Below are positions 1-12,100 of a DNA stretch of 64,000 nt, piece by piece. The translations under genes were made by a program, and so were the position numbers. Under the pieces are notes generated by a model. That model did no database searches. It was not told where the DNA came from and was given only the letters and a program-made list of their open reading frames with translations. This DNA is from Vermamoeba vermiformis. Its lineage: Eukaryota; Tubulinea; Echinamoebida. Position 1 is the first letter of the stretch; each line of letters starts with the position of its first letter. The DNA lies in the NCBI GenBank assembly GCA_045837725.1, contig JBEWZL010000235.1, positions 124,001 to 188,000 on the forward strand, in the 5' to 3' direction.

Positions 1-1017
1 GCGGTTGCATCAGCGGGCTTGTCGAGCTTGCATTGGTAGCATTGAATACGACGGGAGAAGTTATGACCACCGCATTTTGGACAGATCCAGTCAGTACGAG
101 GCGGATGGGGTGTAGATTCCGGACGAGGATTGCTGAAGGCAAACTCGAGGTCACCACGAATAGTGCGACCCTGTGAAATCACGTCAATGCGACCGTTAAG
201 CGTATTCAAAACTTGTTGTGCTAGCTCAACGCTTTGGAACGTAATGAAAGCAAAGCCGCGAGATTCACCCGTTGTCTTGTTTTTGATAACCCGAACAGAC
301 TCTACAGGGCAATAAACCTTAAATGTATCGGCTATCTAAAATAAAAACGAATTAATTACTTGCAGACCAGCAAATTCTTCCAAGCCAAAGCAAATAAATA
401 AATTATTTCATTAGCAACATTTCAATTTTAAAAATTCGTGCTAACGATTAAAATATACTCCACGATATGTATTATTGAATGCTTGTACTTACAATGTCCT
501 CAGTAACATAAGCATCCAAACCACGCAAGATCAAAACTTTTGAAGGTTCTGCAGCTTTGTAGTCACGGTCATCATGGCGCTGATCATCGTCTCTATCATA
601 GTAGGAACGATTATCCCTTCTATCATGTCTAGAATGGTTGTCGTATTCTCTGTGGCGAGTGTCGTCTCGAGCACGAGATCTGTCTTGATCTCGGTCTCTA
701 GAGTTCCAATCGCGCTCACGACTACGCCTTCGTTCATTATTTCTCTGGAGGGGATGAAAATATGAATATAGAACGATTGGGGACCGCTATTTCTGAAAAA
801 TTCAGGAGGGTTCCGTTAGATGGACCCTTGCTGCCTCCTCTGAATTTTTGTATTTTCACCAAATATAGGGAGTTACTTGACGTACTGTATAGTCCTCGTT
901 TCTATGTCGTTGTGAATTATGTGACGAGGAGTATCTGTCTCTTGAACGAGATCTTGACCGCGAGCGGGATCGTCGTCTACGGTCATAGTCTCGGCTATGC
1001 CTATCGTTGGTACTCAT
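1..1017 (-). CDS. RBM5/RBM10-like RNA-binding protein, N-terminal part (cut by window edge)
   Basis: Exons 1017-886, 744-493 and 335-1; the C-terminal part lies beyond base 1. The start ATG (1017-1015) opens a long Arg/Ser/Asp-rich region with RS and RD dipeptides, typical of splicing factors. An RRM follows, with RNP2-like VLILRGL and RNP1 RGFAFITF, split by the second intron. Next comes a RanBP2-type zinc finger (DWICPKCGGHN, then CYQC). The order RS region, RRM, RanBP2 finger is that of RBM5/RBM6/RBM10, which act in 3' splice-site recognition and alternative splicing in the nucleus; a second RRM, an OCRE repeat and a G-patch would be expected off the edge. Phases of both introns agree. It is divergent from the prenyltransferase gene, 171 bases away. 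Another RRM-RanBP2 protein is possible, since the diagnostic C-terminal domains are not visible. Confidence 0.8.
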
Positions 1018-1188
1018 TATTGAAAGTGTTGTGGTGTGGTGCAACCATTGGAGCGTGCTAACAGCACAGAAACAAACCACACACAAGTCACAGTGACTGA
1101 AATTTTGCCGACCAATCATTTGCAAGCTAAAATTAACTCTCTCGGTTTTGGCGAACGGAATTGATTCAATTATTATTTCAACCCAAAA

Positions 1189-2520
1189 ATGTCAGACAAG
1201 CCGGCCTCTACTGCACTTCAATTCGAGAAGCACGTAAAGTACTTGCTTTACAATTACAAAATACTGCCTGAACCGTACGCCAGTCAAGACAGTTCAAGGC
1301 TAACACTCGTGTACTTTATCGTATCAACATTTGAAATCCTCGATAAACTCGATCTCATCGGAAATAAGCAAGAAGTAATCGATTGGATTTATGGCTTGCA
1401 AGTCCTTCCTGACAAGGATGAACCAGGTAACGGCCAAAAAAATCTTTAATAATTTTAATCTCAATTATTCTTGTCGTATTAATTTATTAAAATCGATTGG
1501 AAAGTTGAATTTCTAACTTGAATATTTTAATCATAGAGAAAAACTATCAAAATTGCGGATTCAGAGGAAGTCCGTTCTTAGGCTTGCCATTTGACTGTTC
1601 AGGCGTAAGTTCGATAATAAAATTCGTGTTTAATATATACTAACGATCAGGTGCTATCAGAAACCGTGCAGTTGTCATATTCACGATCAAGGCCATCTCG
1701 CCATGACTTACGTCGCTTTATTGCTGTTATTGATTTTGGGTGACGACCTCAGTAGAGTTAACAAGAAGGGAATTATCGAAAGCATGAAGCGACTGCAACA
1801 GCCTGATGGAAGGTACTTAAAGCCATATCCTAAATCAACCAACCTGCTCTGCCGCTAATATTACAGTACTAACTTTATTTTAGCTTCGCAGCAGCACCTG
1901 GTGGCAATGAAAGTGATGCGCGCTTCTTGTACTGCGCATGCGTTATTGCACACGTTCTCAATGACTGGAGCGGCATTGACAGAGAGAAGGCCGTGCAGTA
2001 CGTGCTCAACTCACAGAGCTACGACGGAGGTATCGCGCAAGGACCTCGTCAAGAGTCACACGGTGGCAGCACTTACTGCGCTATTGCAGCACTGCATTTG
2101 ATGGGCAGACTAGACGCATTGGGCGATGAACACGACAGCAAGTCTCGTTACGCTCGTTTGGTGCGATGGCTGTTTGATCGACAGAGCGGCGGATTCAACG
2201 GCCGTGCCAACAAGCCTCAAGACGCGTGTTATGCTTGGTGGGTCGGCGCGTCAATTCTGCTGCTCGGCAAGTACGACTTAGTGCAGACCGAGCCTGCCCG
2301 TGCATTCGTCTTGTCGTGCCAGCGCGGAATGGGAGGTGTCTCTAAGAGCCCTGACACCGCGTACCCTGATGTAATGCACACTTACTTGGGCCTCGCTGGT
2401 CTCACCTTTATGAACAACCCTGAAGACATGAAGCATTTGTTGCCGGTCGATCCAGCACTCAACTGCAGCGTGAGGACGGCACAACGCTTGAAAGAATTGC
2501 ATGTAAATAATACTCATTAA
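1189..2520 (+). CDS. PGGT1B: Geranylgeranyltransferase type I beta subunit
   Basis: Exons 1189-1426, 1537-1604, 1661-1812 and 1884-2520 give 364 residues, close to the usual family length. The enzyme attaches C20 isoprenoid to CaaL proteins such as Rho GTPases, as a dimer with the shared alpha subunit in the cytosol. Alpha/alpha-barrel repeats are visible: CGFRGSPFLG, DQGHLAMTY, LGDDLSRVN, YDGGIAQGP, ESHGGSTYCAI, GGFNGRANKPQDACY and VMHTYLGLAGL. The zinc ligands of the family are present as Asp and Cys of the DACY motif and the His of MHTY. FRGS and the NKPQDACY stretch fit GGTase-I better than the farnesyltransferase or Rab GGTase beta subunits. All three introns are short, with phases 1, 0 and 2. 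Confidence 0.95.
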
Positions 2521-2850
2521 ATATTTGTGACTATTTAAATTGGATCTGTTGCTCCGGTCCTGGCACGCACTAGAGCGAAACTGTTAGTCTTCGGGCTGCT
2601 TGTTCGATATAAAATTAATACTAAAAATAATAAGATGGTCAAAGGTGGTCTATTGATACGTCGCTGTAGCGTTGTTTTTCGTAGGCAAAGTTCGCCACGA
2701 ATGCTTTCGTCACAACAAAAAACATGAAATTTTAAAACGCAAATTCCAACCTGCCTGTAAACAACAACAGAAAGGTGCATTATATTATTTATTTAAGCTC
2801 ATAATTAAGCCAGACTACTATTTATTTGGCCCTTCTGTATTATTGCAAAA
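2521..2850. other. Intergenic stretch, no gene seen
   Basis: A 330-base gap between two genes that run in the same direction. It is AT-rich and must hold the 3' end of the prenyltransferase gene and the promoter of ubiquilin. Short ORFs on both strands show no recognisable protein, and I see no RNA gene or repeat. Confidence 0.6.
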
Positions 2851-4951
2851 ATGGCTGACACAAACAAGATCAACGTTGTCGTCAAGACTTCCAGTGGCGC
2901 TAAATACGACATTAGCACTCAAACAGACATTACTGTCGAAGAGTTCAAGAAATTGCTCGAGCAGCAATCCCAAATCCCTGCTGAGCAACAGAGACTGATT
3001 TACTCGGGTCATGTTCTTAGGAATGAGCAAAAACTTTCTGACTTCGGTAAGTAATTGACAATATTTTTTAAAACAATAATTTAGCGGTTATTCTTCATAT
3101 TCTTATTTTTTGAGGGAAGTTCTGGATTTGAAAATTTTCTTCGTGTTGCAGAATTCAATCTTTTCGTAGCTCATTGTTTTTCTTTATGTAGATATTAAGG
3201 ACGGACATACTATGCATTTGGTCCGCTCCGCTCGTACTGCCCCGTCACAACCTGGTCCATCTACTGCATCGCCTTCTTCCTCCACAAGTAAGTCTTTGCT
3301 AACGTTTTTAAATTGCTATATTTTACGAGAACAATGAATTTAAAAATGTACAATCCGAACAATTAGGCTACACATCGTCAGGTCTCGGGACTGGTTTTGA
3401 GGGGGTTGGTGGCTTAGGATCTGGTTTAAATGCAAATAGCAATAATATGAATCCATTTGCTATGTTAAATAATCCCGAAATGTTGCAAAATATAATGAAC
3501 AATCCAATGGTCAGTGCGCTGCTCTCAGATCCCAATATCGTTCGAGAAATGCTGCTGAGCAATCCTCGCATGCGTCAATTGGTAGACAGAAATCCAGAGC
3601 TCAATCATGTGCTCAACAATCCTGAAGTATTGAGACAAACAATAGACATGATGCGCAATCCCGAACTCATGCGCGAAATGACACGCAACACAGACAGACA
3701 GTTAGCCAACATTGAAACACATCCTGAAGGATTCAACTTGCTCAGTCGGCTATACCACGACCTTCAAGACCCGCTCTATGATTCATTTACACCGAGCGGT
3801 CAACAAGACGCCACTTCTAACACACCGCTCGTGGATGCGCAGCGAAACGAACGAAACACAAACCCACTCCCTAATCCTTGGAGCAGTGGCAGTCAAGGTA
3901 AAATCTTTGTTCCATCGATGCGCTGGAGAGCAGAACACTTAATAGATAAGCGCATGGATATCATGGTTCATAATTACGCTCGTTGATTTGTGGACCTCTG
4001 CTCCCCTCCCCTCGAAGCCGTCCCAATTGCTTTGTAGCTCGTGCTCTTTGATCACTACAAACAATTACATTTCTAGCTCGCACTCTTCACAGGAGGTTGC
4101 TAATGTTTTTTGTTTCAGGCACGCAGCCCACAGCCACCACTGGCACGAACACTGCACAGCAGCCCAATCCTTTCGGCAACTTGTTTGGCTCAATGAACAC
4201 TGGCCAAGCTCAACCTGGAGGTGCTCAGCCCAACCCCTTCGCTAACCTCATGGGCGGTATGCCCGGAGGTATGCCTCCTGGTATGGGTATGCCTGGCATG
4301 GGTGGTGGCATGCCGCCGATGGACTTCAACACGATTGCGCAAATGATGCAAAATCCTTTCGTGCAAAACATGATGCAGCAAATGATGTCCAACCCTGCTC
4401 TCTTGCAACAAGTACGTATTATAGTAGTTGTGGTTTTAATCATCGATACTCATACTATGTTCGTTTAGATGTTGGCCAACAACCCCTTCGCTCAACAAAT
4501 GATGAACAACAACCCGATGATGCGTGACATGATGAACAACCCTGAAGTCTTGCGCCAACTCACCGACCCTGCCACAATGCAGAACTTGGCACAAATGCAA
4601 CAAGCTCTTGGTCAACTTCAAGGACTCGGTCAAGGCGGATTTGGCGGTCTTGGTGGATTCGGTCAACAACCCACTCAACCTCAGACCTCGCAACCTCAAA
4701 CCGGCACTGCTCCTCAACAACCTGGTGCTAACCCTGCCGTCAACCCCTTCGCTCAAATGTTCGGTGGTATGGGCATGCCTCAAATGCCGCAACAACAAGC
4801 TCCTCAAGAGCCTCCTGAGGTCCGCTTTGCCGTGCAATTGCGTCAATTGAACGACATGGGCTTCACTAACTACGAAGCCAACATCGCTGCATTGCAAGCA
4901 ACCATGGGTAACGTTCAATTGGCTATTGAGCGATTGTTAGGCAATATGTAA
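2851..4951 (+). CDS. UBQLN: Ubiquilin (UBL-STI1-UBA shuttle protein)
   Basis: Exons 2851-3046, 3192-3287, 3367-3897, 4119-4411 and 4469-4951 encode 532 residues. Ubiquilins/Dsk2 carry ubiquitinated clients to the proteasome and protect hydrophobic segments in the cytosol. An N-terminal ubiquitin-like domain (about residues 1-75, INVVVKTSSGAKYDI to LVRSA) is followed by several STI1/Sti1-like helical repeats rich in NNPEM, NPELM and NPMMRDMMNNPE motifs, a Met/Gly/Pro-rich linker (GGMPPGMGMPGMGGG) and a C-terminal UBA domain (LNDMGF, about residues 488-530). The third intron is 221 bases, long for this window. AATAAA lies near 5052 downstream of the stop. Assignment rests on the full domain order. 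Confidence 0.95.
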
Positions 4952-5136
4952 GGAGGATCCGCATCTGGCGTCGAATTTGTACAATTTAGCTATTGATATG
5001 GAATTGACTATTGCCGTTTAGTACTTTTTGACAGAGCGTGTACATACTAGAATAAAATACGTTTTAAAAACAAAATTTCAATTCTTTATTAGGTGATAAA
5101 GAAAGCTTGTCTGAGTGACATTATTAAGCAAAAATA

Positions 5137-6266
5137 TTACAATGCAAAGCGAGCACTTTGCTTTTGGAACTCTTCTTCAAAGTTCTTTACGGATGTGATG
5201 CTCGGGTGATTGGCATCCACTTGTTTGAGTTGCAGCAACGTTCTGTTAATAATATCTGCTCCTTTCTTTTGATGTGCGTACACGGCAACGAGATTGGCGA
5301 GTGTCTCAGCAGACTTGGGGTTCTAAGTAATAAGAATTGGCTTAGTATTGTAGCCACGTGATTGCGAAGGACTTACCTTCTCCAGAGCTTCAAGCAAAGA
5401 CTTCTCAGCATCGTCAAATCGCTTCAAATTGATCAAAGCCATGGCAAATCCGTTCAACAGAGGTACTGAAGGACCGTATTTATCGAGCAGTTCTTGGTAC
5501 GTGTACAACGCGTCATTGGATCTCTCACCGCCCTAAAAAAATATGAGTAACGTGATCAATAGAGCCAGTGTCACTGGAATATTAAGTATAACGTACCAAT
5601 AATATATTGAGCCATGCTGAGGCTAACAGGGTCGGGATGGCGTAGTCGTATTGGGATTGAATGTTTTTCAATTCTGCTTCGGCCAAATCGAAGCGGTTCA
5701 GGCGCAAATAAATTTCAAGAATAAGGACACGACTGAATTAATAAGAAGGTTATTATTATTGCGCTGATATTAAGCAGGAATAATTTTCAAAAATGAAAAA
5801 AAATCAGTAATAATTAGTTAACTTACGCTTCGAGTGTAGGCGAGTTAAATACTGTCTTAAAAGCCTTTTCTAATAATCCCATGCGATTATATAAGATTCC
5901 TCCAATAATTTGCAACCATTTGCCGTCATCTTCTTCAGGGTTGTATTCCTCGCCCAATAATGCTTCCAATTGAGGTGCAAAATTTTCATTAATTTGCACA
6001 ATATTTCCTCCATTTGATTTTTCCTTTGTATATTGAGCCAGCAAGCGAATAGCCTGAAGTGCTTTAGATTTATGATTTTCAGGGATCTCCTCGAGCACAA
6101 TTGGGTAATTAGCTTGCTCAATATAGCATCTGTACATATAAATATCGCGTTCTAATCGGTGTGCATCAGTCTGGATCTTAGATCTGGTTCCAGCATTGAT
6201 TCCTGCTTGATAATTTCCAAGCCAGAAGAACGTTCTTAGATCAAATAAAGGATCTGGCTGTGACAT
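5137..6266 (-). CDS. COPE: Coatomer epsilon subunit
   Basis: Exons 6266-5827, 5732-5597, 5532-5377 and 5322-5137 give 305 residues, the normal size. Epsilon-COP is a TPR-like helical solenoid that stabilises alpha-COP in the COPI coat on Golgi-derived vesicles. The start MSQPDPLFDLRTFFWLGNYQ matches the family's opening, where a short leader is followed by a DxLFxxxxxFxxGxYQ segment. Later helices read LRLNRFDLAEAELKNIQ and GFAMALINLKRFDDAEKSLL. An in-frame upstream Met at 6500 was rejected because the added residues are not family-like and overlap the neighbour's coding exon. The gene diverges from the kinase gene with 186 bases between the starts. Confidence 0.93.
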
Positions 6267-6452
6267 TGTGTTGATTTGCCTATATAGATAATAAAAATAA
6301 TTACGTGACGTTTTTTTCGGACCTGACGTCGCAGGAAAAATTAAGCCTGGAAGCCGAAAAAAATTTAAGTCCAACTTAATAGCCAGATTTGAACTTAGCC
6401 AGCGAGTGAATGACGACAACAAAGCTGAAGTGTTCATAGCCGTTGTTTTATT

Positions 6453-8971
6453 ATGACGACTAACCCGAACAAAGCGGGGAAGAAGCGGCTTTCCACACAC
6501 AAGTCGGATTACGCATCTAAATTCCCTTTACATCAAGCAGTAAAAGAAGGCGATGAAAAAAAAGTACAGCTAATATTGAAGTGAGTACACAGCCATCGGG
6601 AGTTAATCTCAAATATTAAACTCAAAATTGTAATTTTATTTTTATTCTTGAGATCGTCCATCGATTGCAAGCAATTAGCTCAATCATATTATATTAATTT
6701 AGTAATATTCTAAATATTATAAAAGAAGTTACTCGATGTCACTTGTCGAATTCTAATCGGATCTCTTACTCCAGAAATTCAAACCAATACGGCCATGTGA
6801 CTATAAACAGCATTGATACGCATCTGCACACGGCACTGCACTTAGCATGTTATAGAGGACACTACGACATCGCTGCCTGGCTCTTTACTCAACCTGATCT
6901 CGTTCCTTTACAAGGAGACGCGCAGGTACACATTCGTATATATGAACACTAATTGACTTGTTAATACTAATACTATAATTAGGGTCGTACTGCCTTGCAT
7001 TTATGTTGCCGCCAAACAGATCCAAAAAAGGCAGAAGGAACATTAAAGTGTGCCAAGCTAATTATAGAAAAAGTCGCTGAATCACGTGACGCGACTGACA
7101 CGCACGGCAAAACACCGCTGTTTGCAGCAGTGGCGCACAGACGCGTTGATTTGATGAAATTGCTGCTCGAGCACGGTGCACAAGTGAATGCAGCGGACGA
7201 TGATTATTTAGAGACACCGCTGCACTGTTTGGTGTTGACGTGCCTCAACAGCTCACCGAGCAAGCCGCACAAAGCCATGGCCGCGCTCACACTCGACACT
7301 GAGACCTTGTCGCTCGATTCTGCAAAGCTGCTCTTGTCTCACGGAGCTGATTTGAGTGCGCGCAACGTCAACGGCGACACGCCACTTCATTGTCTCGTGA
7401 CGGCGATTGCACAGGGACCGATTGGCACTGAGCTGCGGCGACTGATTGAGGTGTTTTTGGATCACAGTGAAATAGACTTTTCAGTTCAAAACAATCAAGA
7501 ACAAACAGCACTTGACATTGCTAACAAATACAAAATTCAGTGGCTCGTGGATTTAATTGCAAAGAAACAAGAAGTTATCAACATCGAGCGGTTAACCAAA
7601 AAAGGAATAACCACGTGGTGCTGCGATGAACTGTGCGTGTGGCTAAAGCTCCACGGACTCGGCGATTACGTCGCGAAATTTCGTGCCAATCACATCACTG
7701 GTCAAATTTTGGTCAACATCTGCACCAGTGAGAACTCAGATGTGTTGCGAGATGAGCTGGGCGTGCAGTCATTGGGCCACAGAACCGAGCTCAAGAACAA
7801 AGTGCTGTACATGTACAACACGCAAATGGCACAAGAACAAGCTGAGGGAGGTGACGCCACGAACAGCGGCAATGCGAATGAAGAGCCATTTGACGAACAA
7901 GCACTTAATCAGCTGTTGATCGACATCAGCGAATTTGTAAGTGCTGATGTGACACGTGACATTTTTGATTAATTAACTGGGTGCAACAGGATTTTGGCGA
8001 GGTGATTGGCAAGGGCTACTTTGGTGAAGTGCGCAAGGGTCAGTGGAAGGGCGTGACAGTGGCCCTCAAGTACATTTATCGACAGCGACAAGAACAGCGC
8101 AAGTTGCTGCAAGAGGTCTATTTGTTGAGCAGACTGCGGCATCCAAACGTGATTCAACTGCTCGGGTGGAGTCAAGGCGTGGTCAATGCAAACGAGCCAC
8201 AAACATCACTCGTCATGGCACTCGAGTTCATGGAGTACGGCGCATTGCATCACGTGATCAAACACTCGTATAAGAGCCTCACATTGAATATGAAGTGGCG
8301 CATCATGACTGATATTATTCGTGGCATGACGTACTTACACGGCCGCGGTGTCATTCATCGTGATTTGAACACCAAGAATCTGCTCGTTGACAGCAACTGG
8401 ACGACCAAGATCAGCGATTTTGGCTTATCGAAGTTATTCAATGCTGACAGAGAGATGACAACGCACGTCGGATTCTTGGTAAATATGGCACCCGAAGTGT
8501 TTAAAGGCCAGCACTACACGCAACAGGCAGACGTGTTCAGCTTTGGCATGGTGTTGTATGAGCTGTACACTGGTCAAGAGCCACACAATGTCGCACAACT
8601 TGATCCACTCAAATTCGCACATCGTATTGCTCATGAGGGATACAGGCCGCCACTGGCAGGTACGTTACTAACATTAAACACTGCACGTTGATAGAGACTA
8701 ACATTTTATAGGTGTCACGTGCGAAGGCTGTCCTCAACACGTGCTAGAGTTAGTGGTCAAGTGCTGGGACACAGACCCTTCAAAACGACCTTCATTTGCA
8801 GCCATGTTGACGGCACTCATGTCAAGCAATGTGAATAAGAATCCACCACCGAGCCCTGTCGCTAGAGCAGCTGATTCCAAGAACTCAGTTCATGTTGACA
8901 GCTCACGGATGGAGTCACCAGATGTAGATAGTAACAATTATTATATGGAAAAAGAAGGCGATGAATTGTAA
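6453..8971 (+). CDS. Ankyrin-SAM-TKL protein kinase
   Basis: Exons 6453-6580, 6775-6925, 6983-7936, 7990-8659 and 8712-8971 encode 720 residues. Ankyrin repeats come first (THLHTALHLACYRGH, GRTALHLCC, GKTPLFAAVAHRRVDLMKLLLEHGA, NGDTPLHCLV), then a SAM-like domain at about residues 301-372 (CVWLKLHGLGDYVAKF), then a tyrosine-kinase-like Ser/Thr kinase from about 412. The kinase has GKGYFGEV, the ATP-binding Lys in VALKYI, the loop HRDLNTKN, DFGLSK and MAPEVF, so it should be active. HRDLNTKN fits the TKL group rather than receptor Tyr kinases. Membrane segments are absent, so it is a cytoplasmic signalling kinase whose ankyrin and SAM parts probably bind partners. Substrates cannot be inferred. 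The fourth exon follows an intron containing TGACACGTGACA. Confidence 0.88.
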
Positions 8972-9156
8972 ATAAAAGTAAAGTTTACTACCCATTCCAG
9001 CTAAATATATTGCTTAATTGCGGAAATTTTCACCAGTCCGTTTACGTGAGCTTGACGTGAAATGCGAAAAGAAGCTTGAGGTTCTTTCAGAATAAGCCGG
9101 CAGGAGTCAGCAATTTCCAATTGCACCACAGGAAAAACTTTACTATTATTAGGGTG

Positions 9157-12100
9157 TCAATAATACAAGCTCGATGCGAATACAATGTCACGTTTAATGA
9201 GCTGTGAAGCTGCTTCCATCTTGCTGGCGAGAGCAGTGTCACCAACGATGCGCGCTGCATTTCTGAAGTCACGACAGGTCTCGTCGAGTCTAACAATCGT
9301 GCGCACAATGGTGCCTTCAGGAGCATCGGTCAGAGTGCAGATTGACGCAAAGGACTACAGCAAAGGAGTTGTTAGTATCAAATACAAGTGGTGTAGATGC
9401 GATTAGAACGTACCATATTCCTGGCCCAGTTGTACACAACTTCCATCAGACCAGTGTTCATGGCCTCTTGAATGTAGTCTTGAGGCGTCGTGCGAATGCC
9501 ACATTGAATTTGAACGTTAGCAATGCTAATGGCAATGTTGGTCATGTGTGACTTGGCCTAATATGATGGCATTAGCGTCGATCTATTATCGTTTAAATAT
9601 GCCACACTCACCTCATCCAGTCGCTCGGGAATCTCAATCTGGACCTCAGATTTCTCTTCAAATACAAGGCACGACAAGAGAGCTGCAATCTCAGCGGGCT
9701 CGAGAGGTGTCAACACGTTCTCAAAGATCATTTCAGTGGCCAAAAGCTCATCAACCGTGTTCATTTCACGAGCCACACGACCCTTGATCTGCACGATGTT
9801 GTCTTTGTTCAAATAGCCCAAAGTCTTCAGCACTTGCACGCGTTGTTTGAACTCGGGCATGAGAATCAAGCTGTCCTCCGAGAGCAAGTGTCGCATGTTG
9901 TCCACTTGTTGTTCGACACGTGACAACTTGTCCATTTTGTTGATCTGCTTGTTGAGACTCGGGCACGTGTGGCACTTGGACTTCTCTTTGCCAGTTTGAA
10001 TGTTCTTGATTTGATTGAAGATCTCAACGAACTCCAAGTCCTTAATCTTCATGTCCTTGATTGGATCGAGGCCTGGCGGTTGCGCTGGTGCAGACTCAAT
10101 TTGCACGTCCTCAATCTGCTTCACAGTCGCTTTGATCTCGTCCTTGTTGTCACGCAATAGCACTTGAGTGACATCGACCTTAATCTTGGCCTTGCAAATC
10201 AATGACACGTCGGTGAGGGGCAGTTCAAGGACGGTGTATTGCTCCTTCAAGATTGGGCTTGCCTTGCCAGTCAGAATGAAGACAGTGACCTTCTTCTCTT
10301 GGTTGGAGGAGGTCGAGAAGTTTGATGACATGCTCATACCACCCATGCCCGCGGTAGCAACTTTCAACACAGCACCAACTTTGTTATTGAGTTTGTGCTC
10401 TTTGGAAGTTACGAGGACAATGCGACCAGCAACTAGGTACTGTCCAGCGTACGTTGAAGTCAAGATGAACTTCTGCGCTTGTTCCATCAACAATTGTTCT
10501 TGCTTGTTCAAGCTGTAATAGTTTCGAATGTCGCACTTGGGCTGCGAGTCACAAGTCAAGTCTTCAATGTCCAACAACATCGTCTCAGCGCGCTTCAATT
10601 GGTCGCGGAACTGTTGTGCTAGCTTTTGTTTTTGAGACTCACTGAAAGAGCGCTTGATCATGTCTTCCACACCAAACTCGCCTGCAAATAATTAGAGCCT
10701 GTGCGTGAAGCACAAAAGAGTCCGTACCTTCCATCTTAAACAAGTTCAAGATCATGCTGTAAGTCAATCTGAACTGACTCTCCAACTTGGTAGCACGGCC
10801 AGTCAGCATCTTGGCGAGTGAAATGGGCTCGGGCACTTGATCCGTACATAAGATAATGACAGTGCCGACAGTGTCAATACCACGACGACCAGCACGACCA
10901 CTCATTTGAATGTATTCGCCCGGCAACAAGTCGCGGAAGTCTCGACCATCGTGCTTGCGAATAGAATTAAACACTACTGTGCGTGCGGGCATGTTAACAC
11001 CCATGGCGAATGTTTCGGTGGCAAACAGCACTTTGACCAGACCTTTGCTGAACAAAATTTCGACAATCTGATAACACGTTAGGGCGAGTTGAATCGCAGT
11101 GCTATTGTACACACCTCCTTAATGATGGGCAACAAACCTCCGTGGTGAATGCCAATGCCGCGGTCCAAGAGTTCTTTCATGCGCGTGACTTGAGGCAAGT
11201 GACGGTCACTGTCTTTCAGCCGCTGCATGGCATTGTCGATAAATCGCTTGATTTCACTCTTCTCGGCCTTTGTGTTCAGATCCAGCGAACCAAGTCCGTA
11301 CGACAGTTCTTCGCACTTCCTCTTTGAGAACGCAAAGCCGACGACAGGCAACAAGTTCTTCTTATTCAACACGTTGATAATTTTGTTCCACTCAGATTTT
11401 TGCTGCAAATAATGGTTAGGTTACCTCAACTAATGCAATAGAAACATACCAATCCTGCTTTCGAAGCGGGTCTGTTGCTGCCACCGGGAGCGCCTGGCTT
11501 GTTCTTCAATTTGGCCTTTTCTTTTTTTTGGGTGAATGAATTGGCAGCAGCTTGATATCCAGTGGTCAAGTAGTTCGACTTGTTGTCGACAATTTTGTAG
11601 AGTTCTTTGTTCGCGTACAAATAATGTTCGAGAGGCACTGGTCTCTTGTCCGTTTTGAGCACAAAAATCTTCTTTTTCTTCGTTCGACTACGCAATAATT
11701 AGGACGTGCTAGTTGGGTTTTGTTTGGCTTACCCGACCCAATCAGCGAATTCATAAGTGTTGGGTACTGTGGCAGATAAGAAGATCAAGCCTACGTGATC
11801 GGGCAACATAATAATGACTTCTTCCCACACGACACCACGCTAAATAAAATATTAGTACAAATAGAATCGCCGCTAATGGATTCCATACCTCTAAGTCGTT
11901 AATGTAGTGTACTTCGTCAAAAATGACCCACTCGACATCACGAATGAGATCAGCTCCCTTGTATAACATGGAACGCAAAATCTCAGTGGTGACAATCAAG
12001 CACGTGGCTTCAGGCTTCAATGAGACGTCACCAGTAATGAGACCAACGTCTTCGAATGTGTCCTTAAAGTCTCGGAACTTTTGATTACTCAGCGCTTTGA

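Noticed and set aside
6267-6500. Longer N-terminus for epsilon-COP starting at 6500
   Set aside because: Added residues do not match the family and overlap the first coding exon of the divergent kinase gene.
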